Notes under the pieces: model-generated | Told to the model about the DNA's origin: nothing | Databases searched by the model: none | The model's input: the letters and a program-made list of their open reading frames with translations, nothing else | Origin: Tepidiphilus sp. J10 | GTDB lineage: Bacteria; Pseudomonadota; Gammaproteobacteria; Burkholderiales; Thiobacillaceae | DNA length: 59,645 nt | Direction of reading: 5' to 3' | NCBI GenBank assembly: GCA_945897955.1 | Contig: CAMDGQ010000018.1 | Coordinates: 1 to 59,645 of the forward strand | Part shown: piece by piece, positions 1 through 7,134 of the stretch | How positions within the stretch are numbered: the first letter of the stretch is position 1 | Layout of the letters: the number at the start of each line of letters is the position of its first letter | Made by a program: the position numbers and the translations under genes

Positions 1-888
1 CGCTTCGGGAATCACCGTCAGCAGAATCGCGCCGAGTATCACGCCGGGAATATTGCCCATGCCGCCCAGCACGATCATGCACAGCACCAGAATCGATTCC
101 CACAGATTGAAGCTTTCCGGGCTGATGAAGCCCTGGAACGCGGCGAACAAACCGCCGGCCAGGCCGCCGAAGGTCGCTCCCATCGCGAAGGCCAGCAATT
201 TCATGTTGCGGGTATTGATGCCCATCGCGGCGGCCGCGATTTCGTCCTCGCGGATCGCAGCCCAGGCACGGCCGACACGCGAATCCTGCAGGCGCAACGC
301 GACGAAGATGGCGAACAGCGTGAAAGCGAGGAACAGGTAGTAATAGAAGTAGGTCGGCGGCAGCGACATGCCGAACAGTTGCAGCGGTTTGCCGAACGAA
401 AAGCCGGCGACGCTGACCGGGTCGATCAGGTTCATGCCCTGCGGGCCGTTGGTCAGATTGAACGGCGCGTTCAGATTGTTCATGAAGATGCGGATGATCT
501 CGCCAAAACCGAGGGTGACGATGGCCAGGTAATCACCGCGCAGGCGCAGGGTAGGCGCGCCGAGCAGCACGCCGAACAGGCCGGCCAGCATCGCGCCGAT
601 CGGCAGTACCAGCCAGAACGGCAGATGCAGGCCGAAATGCGGGCTGGCCAGCCAGGCATAGAGATAGGCGCCGAGAGCGTAGAACGCGATGTAACCCAGA
701 TCGAGCAGGCCGGCGTAGCCGACCACGATGTTCAGGCCGATCGCCAGCAAGACATAGAGCAGCACGAAATCGAGCACCCGCACCCAGGAATTGCCCAGGC
801 CGAAGCCCATCAGGAAGGGCAGCGCCGCGAGCAGCACGGCCAGCAGGAGAGCGGTCAGTCGCGGCCGCCGGCGTAAACCCTCAAGCAC
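1..888 (-). CDS. livM: Branched-chain amino acid ABC transporter permease LivM (partial, C-terminus off the left edge)
   Basis: Inner-membrane permease subunit of a LIV-type (HAAT family) importer. Reading the minus strand from position 888 gives 296 codons without a stop, with several hydrophobic helices. Conserved LivM stretches include LLDLGYIAFYALGAY near the N-terminus, the loop RGDYLAIVTLGFGEIIR and the coupling region AWAAIREDEIAAAAMGIN. The likely start is a GTG at 886-888 that overlaps the livH stop, so the two are translationally coupled. The gene continues past base 1, and livG/livF ATPases are expected beyond the edge. The family call is firm; the substrate (leucine/isoleucine/valine, or urea/short amides as in some relatives) cannot be decided. 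Confidence 0.9.
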   Translation of the reverse strand, partial: MLEGLRRRPRLTALLLAVLLAALPFLMGFGLGNSWVRVLDFVLLYVLLAIGLNIVVGYAGLLDLGYIAFYALGAYLYAWLASPHFGLHLPFWLVLPIGAMLAGLFGVLLGAPTLRLRGDYLAIVTLGFGEIIRIFMNNLNAPFNLTNGPQGMNLIDPVSVAGFSFGKPLQLFGMSLPPTYFYYYLFLAFTLFAIFVALRLQDSRVGRAWAAIREDEIAAAAMGINTRNMKLLAFAMGATFGGLAGGLFAAFQGFISPESFNLWESILVLCMIVLGGMGNIPGVILGAILLTVIPEA

Positions 889-1810
889 GATTCGCCACCC
901 GCTCGCCAAGCAGGCCGGACGGCCGGAACACCAGCACGCCAATCAGCACGAAGAACGCGAACACATCCTGATAATGGCTGCCCAGGAAACCCCCGGTGAT
1001 GTCGCCGATATAACCAGCGCCGAGCGCCTCGATGACCCCGAGCAGCAAACCGCCCAGCATCGCCCCGGCGATGTTGCCGATGCCGCCCAGCACCGCCGCC
1101 GAAAAGGCCTTCAAGCCGAGCATGAAACCCATGTAGTAATGCGCCAGCCCGTAATACGCGCTGACCATGACACCGGCGATGGCCGCGATCGCGGCGCCGA
1201 TAATGAAGGTGGCGGAAATCACCCGATCCACATTCACCCCCATCAGTTCGGCGACTTCCTTCGATTGCGCCGTCGCGCGCATGGCGCGGCCGAGACGGGT
1301 GCGTTCGACCAGCAGCCAGAGCCCGGCCATGATGGTAAATGCCAGCACCACGATGCTGATCTGCAGCAGGCTGACATGCGCGCCGAGGAACTCGTATCGG
1401 GTCGTCGGCAGAATCTCCGGGAAGGACACGTACTGGCGGCCCCAGATCAGCATCGCCAGATTCTGCAGAATGATCGACACGCCGATCGCGGTGATCAGCG
1501 GCGCCAGGCGCGGCGCCTTGCGCAACGGCCGATAGGCGATCTTCTCGATGCCGAAGGCGAGCAACATGCAGGCCGGGATCGCGACCAGGATGCCGCCCAG
1601 CACGACCAGGATGCCGGGCAGATCAGGCGCGACGCCGACCAGGATGCCGATTACCGTCAACGCCACCATCGCGCCGATCATGGTCACCTCGCCATGCGCG
1701 AAGTTGATCAGCTCCAGGATGCCGTAAACCATGGTGTAGCCCAAAGCCACCAGGGCATAGATGCTGCCCAGCACGAGGCCGTTGACGAGCTGTTGGGTGA
1801 AGATATCCAT
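881..1810 (-). CDS. livH: Branched-chain amino acid ABC transporter permease LivH
   Basis: 309 aa, the usual LivH length. It pairs with LivM to form the membrane channel of a LIV-type importer. The N-terminus (QLVNGLVLGSIYALVALGYT) and the following GILELINFAHGEV segment are hallmark LivH sequences. A conserved ATAQSKEVAELMGVNVDRV loop near residues 178-196 fits the ATPase-coupling region. About eight hydrophobic segments are visible. The gene lies 43 bp downstream of livK and overlaps livM at its 3' end, giving a livK-livH-livM order on the minus strand. Substrate is inferred only from the family. Confidence 0.93.
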   Translation of the reverse strand: MDIFTQQLVNGLVLGSIYALVALGYTMVYGILELINFAHGEVTMIGAMVALTVIGILVGVAPDLPGILVVLGGILVAIPACMLLAFGIEKIAYRPLRKAPRLAPLITAIGVSIILQNLAMLIWGRQYVSFPEILPTTRYEFLGAHVSLLQISIVVLAFTIMAGLWLLVERTRLGRAMRATAQSKEVAELMGVNVDRVISATFIIGAAIAAIAGVMVSAYYGLAHYYMGFMLGLKAFSAAVLGGIGNIAGAMLGGLLLGVIEALGAGYIGDITGGFLGSHYQDVFAFFVLIGVLVFRPSGLLGERVANRA

Positions 1811-1853
1811 TTGTTCCGCGCAAGTGGCGATCTGCCACTCGCCACTAGCAGGA

Positions 1854-2999
1854 TCAGTTGACCGTTTCCAGCACCTGCCAGGCGCCGCCCTTGACCTCGT
1901 ACAAGGTCACCGCGCCACCCGTCGTATCACCCTTGTCATCGAACTTGACCGGTCCGCTGACGCCTTGCAGGTCGGTTTTCGGCAACTCGGCCAGCACTTT
2001 CGCCGGTTCGGCGGAACCCGCGCGCTTCATGGCATCGACCAACGCGTACACGGCATCGTAGGCATAGGGCGCATAAACCTGGATCACGCCGTACTTGGCT
2101 TCGAACTTCTTGCGGAATTCCGGGCCGCCGGGCATCGAGTCGATCGGCAGGCCGGGTGAGGAGGCCACCACGCCCTCGGCGTCGCTGCCGGCCAGTTTGA
2201 CGAAGTTGACGTTCTGCAGACCATCGCCGCCAAGCAGCCTGGCGGTCAGGCCGAGACTCTTCATCTGCTTGGCCATCGGGCCGCCCTGCGGGTCCATGCC
2301 GCCGAAGAAAATCAGATCCGGCGCCTTGCCCTTGATGCTGGTCAGAATGGCGCTGAAATCTGTGGCGCGGTCGTTGGTGAATTCGCGCGCGACGATCTCG
2401 CCGCCGGCCGCCCTGGCCGCCTTCTCGAACTCATCGGCGAGACCCTGGCCGTAGGCGGTGCGGTCGTCGATGATGGCGATCTTTTTCGCCGCCAGCTTGC
2501 TCACCGCGAACTGGCCCAGCGCCTTCCCCTGCTGCGCGTCGTTGGCCATGACCCGATACGCGGTCTTGTAGCCCTGCGCGGTATAGGCCACGGCGGTGGC
2601 GGAAGGGGAAATCTGCGGAATGCCGGCGTCGTGGTAAATCTTCGAGGCCGGGATGGTGGTGCCCGAATTCAGATGCCCGATCACCGCCACCACGCCGGCA
2701 TCGACCAGTTTCTGCGCAACGATGGTGGCGGTCTTGGGTTCGGCCTGATCGTCCTCGCCAAGCAGTTCCAGCTTCACCTTCCTGCCGCCCAGTTCCAGGC
2801 CCTTGGCGTTGATTTCATCCACTGCCAGGCGGGCGCCGTTTTCATTGTCCTTGCCGATATGGGTTTGCGGACCGGTGAGTGGTGCGACCGAACCGATTTT
2901 GATGACATCACCGCCAGCGGTTTCCTTTTTGCCGCAACCGCCAACCGACACCGCCAGCGCCAACACCAGCGCGGGCACTAAGATCATGCTGGATTTCAT
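1854..2999 (-). CDS. livK: Branched-chain amino acid ABC transporter substrate-binding lipoprotein
   Basis: 381 aa from the ATG at 2997-2999, chosen over an upstream in-frame start because it gives a clean lipoprotein signal (MKSSMILVPALVLALAVSVG then GC, Cys at residue 21) and has a GAGG ribosome site about 8 nt upstream. The mature part has the periplasmic binding protein type 1 fold: IKIGSVAPLTGPQTHIGKD at the start, then VAVIGHLNSGTTIPAS and ISPSATAVAYT, which usually line the ligand site. It is the first gene of the liv operon. The Leu/Ile/Val-binding family also contains amide and urea binders, so the ligand is not certain. Confidence 0.92.
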   Translation of the reverse strand: MKSSMILVPALVLALAVSVGGCGKKETAGGDVIKIGSVAPLTGPQTHIGKDNENGARLAVDEINAKGLELGGRKVKLELLGEDDQAEPKTATIVAQKLVDAGVVAVIGHLNSGTTIPASKIYHDAGIPQISPSATAVAYTAQGYKTAYRVMANDAQQGKALGQFAVSKLAAKKIAIIDDRTAYGQGLADEFEKAARAAGGEIVAREFTNDRATDFSAILTSIKGKAPDLIFFGGMDPQGGPMAKQMKSLGLTARLLGGDGLQNVNFVKLAGSDAEGVVASSPGLPIDSMPGGPEFRKKFEAKYGVIQVYAPYAYDAVYALVDAMKRAGSAEPAKVLAELPKTDLQGVSGPVKFDDKGDTTGGAVTLYEVKGGAWQVLETVN

Positions 3000-3066
3000 C
3001 TGAACAACCTCGCAAAGCCTGGAAACCCGGCGGTTTATATCACACCGCACCCGGTCGCCGAACCAT

Positions 3067-3103
3067 AAAAAAAGCCGCGCGAATTTGCACTCGCGCGGCT
3101 TTT
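3067..3103 (-). terminator. Rho-independent terminator after the cytochrome c gene
   Basis: A perfect 13-bp stem (AAAAGCCGCGCGA at 3070-3082 with its complement at 3091-3103) closes an 8-nt loop. Read on the minus strand it is followed by a run of seven T. It sits 20 bp past the cytochrome stop codon and separates that gene from livK. Confidence 0.85.
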
Positions 3104-3122
3104 CGCTGCCTGGAAACAGGAC

Positions 3123-3428
3123 TTACAGGGAGAGAACCCAGTCAGCCAGTTTCTTGGCGTTGTCGTCGGAAACCTGCGGATGCGGGGGCATCGGAACCGG
3201 ACCCCATACGCCCTTGCCGCCCTTCTTGATCACGGTAACGATGTGATCGGCAGCCTTGGCGTCGCCCTTGTACTTCTTGGCGACGTCCTGGAACGACGGG
3301 CCGACAACCTTCTTGGCGACCTGGTGGCAGCTCATGCAGGCGCTTTTCTGGGCCAGAGCCTGATCAGCGGAAGCAACGCCGGCACCCATGGCGAGAACAG
3401 CAGCAGCAGCGATTACGATAGCTTTCAT
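3123..3428 (-). CDS. Class I cytochrome c, small periplasmic electron carrier (c551/c552 type)
   Basis: 101 aa from an ATG preceded by AAGGAG at good spacing. A 21-residue Sec signal peptide ends in VASA, leaving an 80-residue mature protein, the size of c551/c552 carriers. The haem-binding CXXCH is CMSCH at residues 31-35. The sixth ligand is probably Met80 in the PVPMPPHP loop. The family shuttles electrons in the periplasm to terminal oxidases, nitrite reductase or peroxidases. The partner here is unknown because no oxidase or reductase gene is adjacent. Single-gene unit with its own terminator. Confidence 0.92.
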   Translation of the reverse strand: MKAIVIAAAAVLAMGAGVASADQALAQKSACMSCHQVAKKVVGPSFQDVAKKYKGDAKAADHIVTVIKKGGKGVWGPVPMPPHPQVSDDNAKKLADWVLSL

Positions 3429-3673
3429 ATGTGAATCTCCTTTTTTGGTAAATCCCCGGGGGGAGTAAGGCAACTTTCGTTGCGCGGCGGATGTTACTGG
3501 ACCACCTGTTTGCTGAAAATAGCCGGCAGATCAGTAAACAAGACTATTTCAGGCAGGCATCTAACGTCATCGCAAATCGTTGCGTTGACGCCGTTTTGAG
3601 AGGTTTTATGCAAATGGTAGTAATGACCCGGGCGCCACTGGTTGATTTGAACAACAGGTTTTTCACATGCGCG

Positions 3674-4078
3674 TCATTCTGCCTGGCTCGCCACATCAAG
3701 GATGGTCATCGGCAATGCACGCGAGGCGCCGAGATGATTGGCCAGTCGAACCTTGATTTGCGGGTGTTGCGCGCGAAACAGCTCGATCGCCTCCGGAATA
3801 TCGTTCGCCACATGCGTCCCGGCAGCTAGAAAATACGGGAACACGATGATTTCTCTTGCCCCGGCCGCAACGCATTGCGCCAGGCCTTGCGGAATCGAGG
3901 GCTCGGCCAGTTCGAGGAACGCGACCTCAACCTGGTCGATGCCGGGTTCGCGCAGTTCACGGACGCGTTCACCGAGGAAGCGCACTTCGTCGTTCGAAGC
4001 CTGACGACGGCTGCCATGTGCAACGATGAGCAGGTGTCTATGGGTTATGCCTGGGGCATCCAGTTCGGGGCTCTCCAT
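3674..4078 (-). CDS. cbiX: CbiX/SirB-type sirohydrochlorin chelatase
   Basis: 134 aa, the size of the short single-domain CbiX proteins. The family inserts Co2+ (cobalamin branch) or Fe2+ (siroheme) into sirohydrochlorin. Metal ligands are visible as His21 in LLIVAHGSR and His89 in FPYFLAAGTHVANDIP. The ATG at 4078 is used here. A TTG at 4090, overlapping the stop of the preceding 76-aa gene as TTGA, is an alternative start adding four residues. It is the last gene of the operon that begins with glutathione peroxidase, so a tetrapyrrole step sits under the same upstream control as the oxidative-stress genes. Metal specificity cannot be read from sequence. Confidence 0.85.
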   Translation of the reverse strand: MESPELDAPGITHRHLLIVAHGSRRQASNDEVRFLGERVRELREPGIDQVEVAFLELAEPSIPQGLAQCVAAGAREIIVFPYFLAAGTHVANDIPEAIELFRAQHPQIKVRLANHLGASRALPMTILDVASQAE

Positions 4079-4086
4079 CTTGACGC

Positions 4087-4317
4087 TCAATTGATGCTGC
4101 CAGTGTTGGGGTTGTCGGCCATGTCGTCGAAGATTTGCTTCAACCCGGCAGACTGCACACCGCCATGCACTTCGGTTTCCAGGTATTCCTGCTTGTTGGC
4201 TTCAGACTCGAAATAGATTTTCAGCATCCCCGCACCCTGGCCTTCGATAACGAATGGCGCATCGGCAAGGTTGGTGACATCGTTCAGGGTAATCGGATCG
4301 CGGGTAAAGGTGATCAT
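4087..4317 (-). CDS. Small acidic protein of unknown function in the CarH-divergent operon
   Basis: 76 aa, acidic, soluble, with no signal peptide, Cys or His cluster. Recognisable segments are ITFTRDPITLNDVTNLADAP, then a GAGMLKIYFES strand-like stretch and a C-terminal helix ending in DDMADNPNTGSIN. I do not recognise a family. It lies 12 bp after the CIA30-like gene, and its stop overlaps the alternative cbiX start, which supports real translation. A ribosome site AAAGGAG lies upstream (4320s). A role with CbiX or CIA30 is possible only by association. Confidence 0.7.
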   Translation of the reverse strand: MITFTRDPITLNDVTNLADAPFVIEGQGAGMLKIYFESEANKQEYLETEVHGGVQSAGLKQIFDDMADNPNTGSIN

Positions 4318-4329
4318 GGCAAACTCCTT

Positions 4330-4863
4330 TCAGGGGTAGAAGGACAGACGGGCAATAGACACGTCCACCGGCATCTCACGGCCGATGGCAACCACCCCGA
4401 GCCGCCGCAGGCTGCCGAGGTCCAACACTTGCTCAATGCGGTGCGGCTCGAACGCCGCGAACGGCAGCCGCAGGCTTTGCCAGCGCGGCCGGGCTTGAAA
4501 AGAAGCGCGATACGACTGCCAGACAATGCGGGTGTCGTCGCTGCGCAGATGCAGGTTGTAGTTTTCATCGTTGCCGTATATCTCGATTGCGACGCCGGCA
4601 TAGCCGCGCGCATCAAGCCGGCCCTGTTTGTCCAGATTCAGGCTGGCCTGCACGAAGCCACCGTTGTTCCGTCGGCTCACCCTGCCCTTCAAGCGCAGGC
4701 AGGCGCGTCCCTCAATCCGATCCGAGTGCAATTGCGCATCGGAGAGTCCTCCCATCACCGCATCGGTCACCACACGCCAACTGTCGCCGTTGCTGGCTTG
4801 GCATGTGTCGCTGCTACGGTCATCGAGAATCAGTTCAAGCCCATCCGCCATGGTTGACCTCAT
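4330..4863 (-). CDS. CIA30-family protein (complex I intermediate-associated protein 30-like)
   Basis: 177 aa, single beta-sandwich domain. The characteristic WRVVTDAVMGGLSDAQ (residues 28-43), followed by a GRVSRRNNGGFVQAS stretch, matches the CIA30/NDUFAF1 family. In mitochondria that family assists complex I assembly; bacterial members are poorly understood and often occur with redox or photosystem genes. The start at 4863 overlaps the lipocalin stop as ATGA, so the two are coupled. An internal ATG at 4851 is also possible. No signal peptide is seen, so it is probably cytoplasmic. Confidence 0.82.
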   Translation of the reverse strand: MRSTMADGLELILDDRSSDTCQASNGDSWRVVTDAVMGGLSDAQLHSDRIEGRACLRLKGRVSRRNNGGFVQASLNLDKQGRLDARGYAGVAIEIYGNDENYNLHLRSDDTRIVWQSYRASFQARPRWQSLRLPFAAFEPHRIEQVLDLGSLRRLGVVAIGREMPVDVSIARLSFYP

Positions 4864-5417
4864 GGTTTCGCGACCGGCTCGTGCCGGTGACTGACATGGA
4901 CCAGGTTATCGAGATTGAATCCGGCTTCGCGCGCCGTCTGCAGCAGCGGCTCCAGCACCGTACCCGGCAGGGTCGGCGTGCGCGCCAGAATCCATAAATA
5001 TTCGTGGTTCGGACCGCTCACCATCGCCCAGCGATAGTCCGTATCCAGCGCCATGACGTGATAGCCGCCAAAAAAGGGGCCGAAAAAGCTGACTTTCAAG
5101 CTCGCCGTATCAGGTGAGGCAATGAAGTACGCGCGTCCTTTTGCATCTCGCCAGCCCTGTTTGATCGGATCGTAGCCCATGTTCAACACGTCAATGCCGC
5201 CATCCTCCCGGCGCTGGTAGTTGGCCGTGACATCGGTCAACCCGCGTTCGAATCCGTGGTCGAGACGAACAATCTCATACCAGCGCCCCAGATATCGCTC
5301 TGCCTGGAACCCCTGGACCGGCCGCACGCCTTCGGGAACGCCGGTACAGCCGACCAGCAGCGGCACAGCGAGCAGCGCCGCCAGCAAAAGACTTCGAGTG
5401 AACACCATTCGTAGCAT
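4860..5417 (-). CDS. blc: Outer-membrane lipocalin (Blc/VlpB-like lipoprotein)
   Basis: 185 aa. A lipoprotein signal with lipobox LLVGC near residue 24 is followed by the lipocalin signature GRWYEIVRLDHGFERGL (residues 44-60) and later SGPNHEYLWILARTPTL, both typical of bacterial Blc. Blc proteins bind fatty acids or lysophospholipids at the outer membrane and are linked to envelope stress. It follows gpx by 4 bp and overlaps the CIA30-like gene by 4 bp. Met1 (5417) or Met4 (5408) could be the start. Pairing with a peroxidase suggests handling of oxidised lipids, which is inference. Confidence 0.92.
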   Translation of the reverse strand: MLRMVFTRSLLLAALLAVPLLVGCTGVPEGVRPVQGFQAERYLGRWYEIVRLDHGFERGLTDVTANYQRREDGGIDVLNMGYDPIKQGWRDAKGRAYFIASPDTASLKVSFFGPFFGGYHVMALDTDYRWAMVSGPNHEYLWILARTPTLPGTVLEPLLQTAREAGFNLDNLVHVSHRHEPVAKP

Positions 5418-5421
5418 CGAA

Positions 5422-6033
5422 TCAGATCATGCGAATGGTTTTCTTGCGCGCATCGAGCAGTTCATGCAGCGATTTCAGCAAGCGTTTGTCATCCGGCGCC
5501 ACCGCAGACTCGAAGCTCATCACGCGTGTGCCTGTGTGGTCGATCAGATACTTGTGGAAATTCCAACTCGGCTTTTTGCTCGTGCGCCGCTCCAGTTCCG
5601 CATAGAACGCATTGCGCTGCTCACCAACGACGTGGGATTTCGCCAGCATCGGGAACTCGACGCTGTAGGTCAGCCGGCAAAAATCCGCAATCTGCTTGCT
5701 GTTTCCAGGCTCCTGACCACCGAAGTCATTCGACGGGAAACCCAGTACGACCAAGCCTTGCTCGCGATATTTGCGATTCAGCGCCTCCAGCCCGCCGTAC
5801 TGATTGGTATAGCCGCAGAAGCTGGCGGTATTGACCACCAGGATCACCTTGCCCTGATACTGGCACAGATCCTGGGGCTGGTTTTTTTGCAGGCTCGGGA
5901 AGCTATGGCGCAGCAAATCCGGGCAATCGCTGGCCGCCGCATGCGTGCTCCACATCATGGCCAACAGCAGCAGCGTGCCGAAAAGCGCAATTACCGGCGC
6001 CGGCAACGGTATGGACAATTGGCGAATTTTCAT
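5422..6033 (-). CDS. Exported glutathione peroxidase-family protein (Cys type)
   Basis: 203 aa from the ATG at 6031-6033; an in-frame upstream start inside the operator region is rejected. The first 34 residues form a signal peptide or N-terminal anchor. The catalytic set is complete: Cys73 in NTASFCGYTNQYGG, Gln107 in GFPSNDFGGQEPG, and Trp157-Asn158 in SWNFHKYL. Cys-type bacterial enzymes usually reduce lipid or organic peroxides with thioredoxin or glutathione. Export places it in the periplasm, which is less common for the family. It is the first gene of the five-gene operon divergent from the CarH-like regulator. Confidence 0.93.
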   Translation of the reverse strand: MKIRQLSIPLPAPVIALFGTLLLLAMMWSTHAAASDCPDLLRHSFPSLQKNQPQDLCQYQGKVILVVNTASFCGYTNQYGGLEALNRKYREQGLVVLGFPSNDFGGQEPGNSKQIADFCRLTYSVEFPMLAKSHVVGEQRNAFYAELERRTSKKPSWNFHKYLIDHTGTRVMSFESAVAPDDKRLLKSLHELLDARKKTIRMI

Positions 6034-6037
6034 GATT

Positions 6038-6113
6038 TTGTCCTGGACAATATTGGAGTTAGTCGTAACATAGATGGACAAAACCACTTTGTCAATCGAC
6101 TTGTCCAGGACAG
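6038..6113. promoter_or_regulatory. Candidate CarH/LitR operator array between gpx and the regulator
   Basis: Two 13-bp palindromes of the form TTGTCC-N-GGACAA lie at 6038-6050 (perfect) and 6101-6113 (one mismatch). Their starts are 63 bp apart, six DNA turns, so they face the same side. Between them are a GGACAA half-site at 6076-6081 and a TTGTCA half-site at 6089-6094. These last two fall in the spacer and -35 element of the gpx promoter. MerR-family B12 photoreceptors bind such repeated half-sites as tetramers. The assignment to the adjacent regulator is inferred. Confidence 0.6.
6067..6095 (-). promoter_or_regulatory. Promoter of the gpx-blc-CIA30-cbiX operon
   Basis: On the minus strand TTGACA (6095-6090) and TATGTT (6072-6067) are separated by exactly 17 bp. 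This lies 30-60 bp upstream of the gpx start. Operator half-sites overlap both the spacer and the -35, a layout expected for dark repression. Confidence 0.55.
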
Positions 6114-6118
6114 GATTC

Positions 6119-7027
6119 ATGAATCAACCCGCCCGCTCAGCGCTCTCGATCAGTGCCGTGGAACGCGAAACCGGCCTTTCCAAAGACGTTCTGCGCAAAT
6201 GGGAAACCCGTTACGGCTTCCCCGTGCCCATGCGCGACACTCAGGGCGAACGCGCCTATCCGCCCGAACAGGTCGAACGCCTGCGCCTGATGAAGCGCCT
6301 GATGGACGCCGGCATGAGGCCCTCGCGCCTGGTAACCGAGAGCGATGCGGCACTACAGGCGCTGACCCGGCAAGTCCCGGCCGGAGCAGCCACAGCCAGT
6401 GCCGAGATGATGGCCAGCGTGACGCTGGATATGCTGCGCAAGCAGGACCCGGAGGGCATGCGAAAAATTCTTCAACTGGAATTGCTGCGCTGCGGTGTCG
6501 AGCGTTTTGTCCTGGACGCGCTGGCGCCGATGAATCGTGCGGTCGGCGAAGCCTGGGCGCGCGGCGAGCTGAACATCCACGAGGAACACGTTTACACCGA
6601 GGCCGTGCAATGGCTGCTGCGCGACATCATCGCCAAGCTATCCGATGCACGCGGCAGTCCGCGCGTCCTGTTGACCACGTTGCCGGAGGAACAACACGGC
6701 CTCGGCATTCTGATGCTCGCGGCCCTGCTCGCGCTGCGCGGCGCCTACTGCATATCCCTCGGCACGCAGACACCGGTGCAAGACATTCTCCAGGCCGCCC
6801 TGGCGCACAACATCGACATCGTGGCGCTGTCCTTCAGCAACGCCTACCCGCAACGCCGCATCCTGCCGGCACTGGCCGAACTGCGCGAGCGCCTGCCGGA
6901 AAATCGTGAAGTCTGGTCCGGCGGCGCCGGCAGCGCCCGTTTGAATTCAGCCCCCGCCGGAACGCATCTGATTCCGGAACTGGAACAGGCGTTGAAAGCG
7001 CTGATGAACTGGCGCGGCGCGCGTTGA
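6119..7027 (+). CDS. MerR-family regulator with cobalamin-binding domain (CarH/LitR-type photoreceptor)
   Basis: 302 aa from the ATG at 6119. Residues 9-75 are a MerR winged helix (ISAVERETGLSKDVLRKWETR). Residues 98-165 form the helical cap with the signature Trp-x9-Glu-His (W146, E156, H157). A B12-binding Rossmann domain follows with ExHxxG (E191-H193-G196) and the later GTQTP and SGGAG loops. In CarH/LitR, adenosylcobalamin promotes a DNA-binding tetramer in the dark, and light breaks it, inducing protective genes. The residue after the Trp is Ala147, where Thermus CarH has the light-state ligand His, so photochemistry may differ. Divergent from gpx; a self-regulating arrangement is likely. 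Confidence 0.88.
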   Translation: MNQPARSALSISAVERETGLSKDVLRKWETRYGFPVPMRDTQGERAYPPEQVERLRLMKRLMDAGMRPSRLVTESDAALQALTRQVPAGAATASAEMMASVTLDMLRKQDPEGMRKILQLELLRCGVERFVLDALAPMNRAVGEAWARGELNIHEEHVYTEAVQWLLRDIIAKLSDARGSPRVLLTTLPEEQHGLGILMLAALLALRGAYCISLGTQTPVQDILQAALAHNIDIVALSFSNAYPQRRILPALAELRERLPENREVWSGGAGSARLNSAPAGTHLIPELEQALKALMNWRGAR

Positions 7028-7039
7028 ACCTTGCCCCCA

Positions 7040-7058
7040 CCCACGCGCTGAGCGTGGG
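7040..7058. other. GC-rich hairpin between convergent genes
   Basis: CCCACGC at 7040-7046 pairs with GCGTGGG at 7052-7058 around a 5-nt loop. It sits just past the CarH-like gene and before the end of the convergent Crp gene. There is no T-tract on either strand, so it is at best a weak terminator. Confidence 0.3.
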
Positions 7059-7134
7059 CTTAAGGGGCTGCGCGGGACATACCAGAAAATTGCCGGCAAT
7101 GGATCTGGAGTAATTCCAGACCGGGAAAGCGGCA

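Noticed and set aside
791..1861. 356-codon plus-strand frame opposite livH
   Set aside because: Complement of conserved permease codons, giving repetitive His/Asp/Gln text with no fold signature.
3429..3673. Possible gene or promoter in the 245-bp gap before the cytochrome gene
   Set aside because: The only open frame is an unsupported plus-strand shadow that runs into cbiX, and no convincing -35/-10 pair was found.
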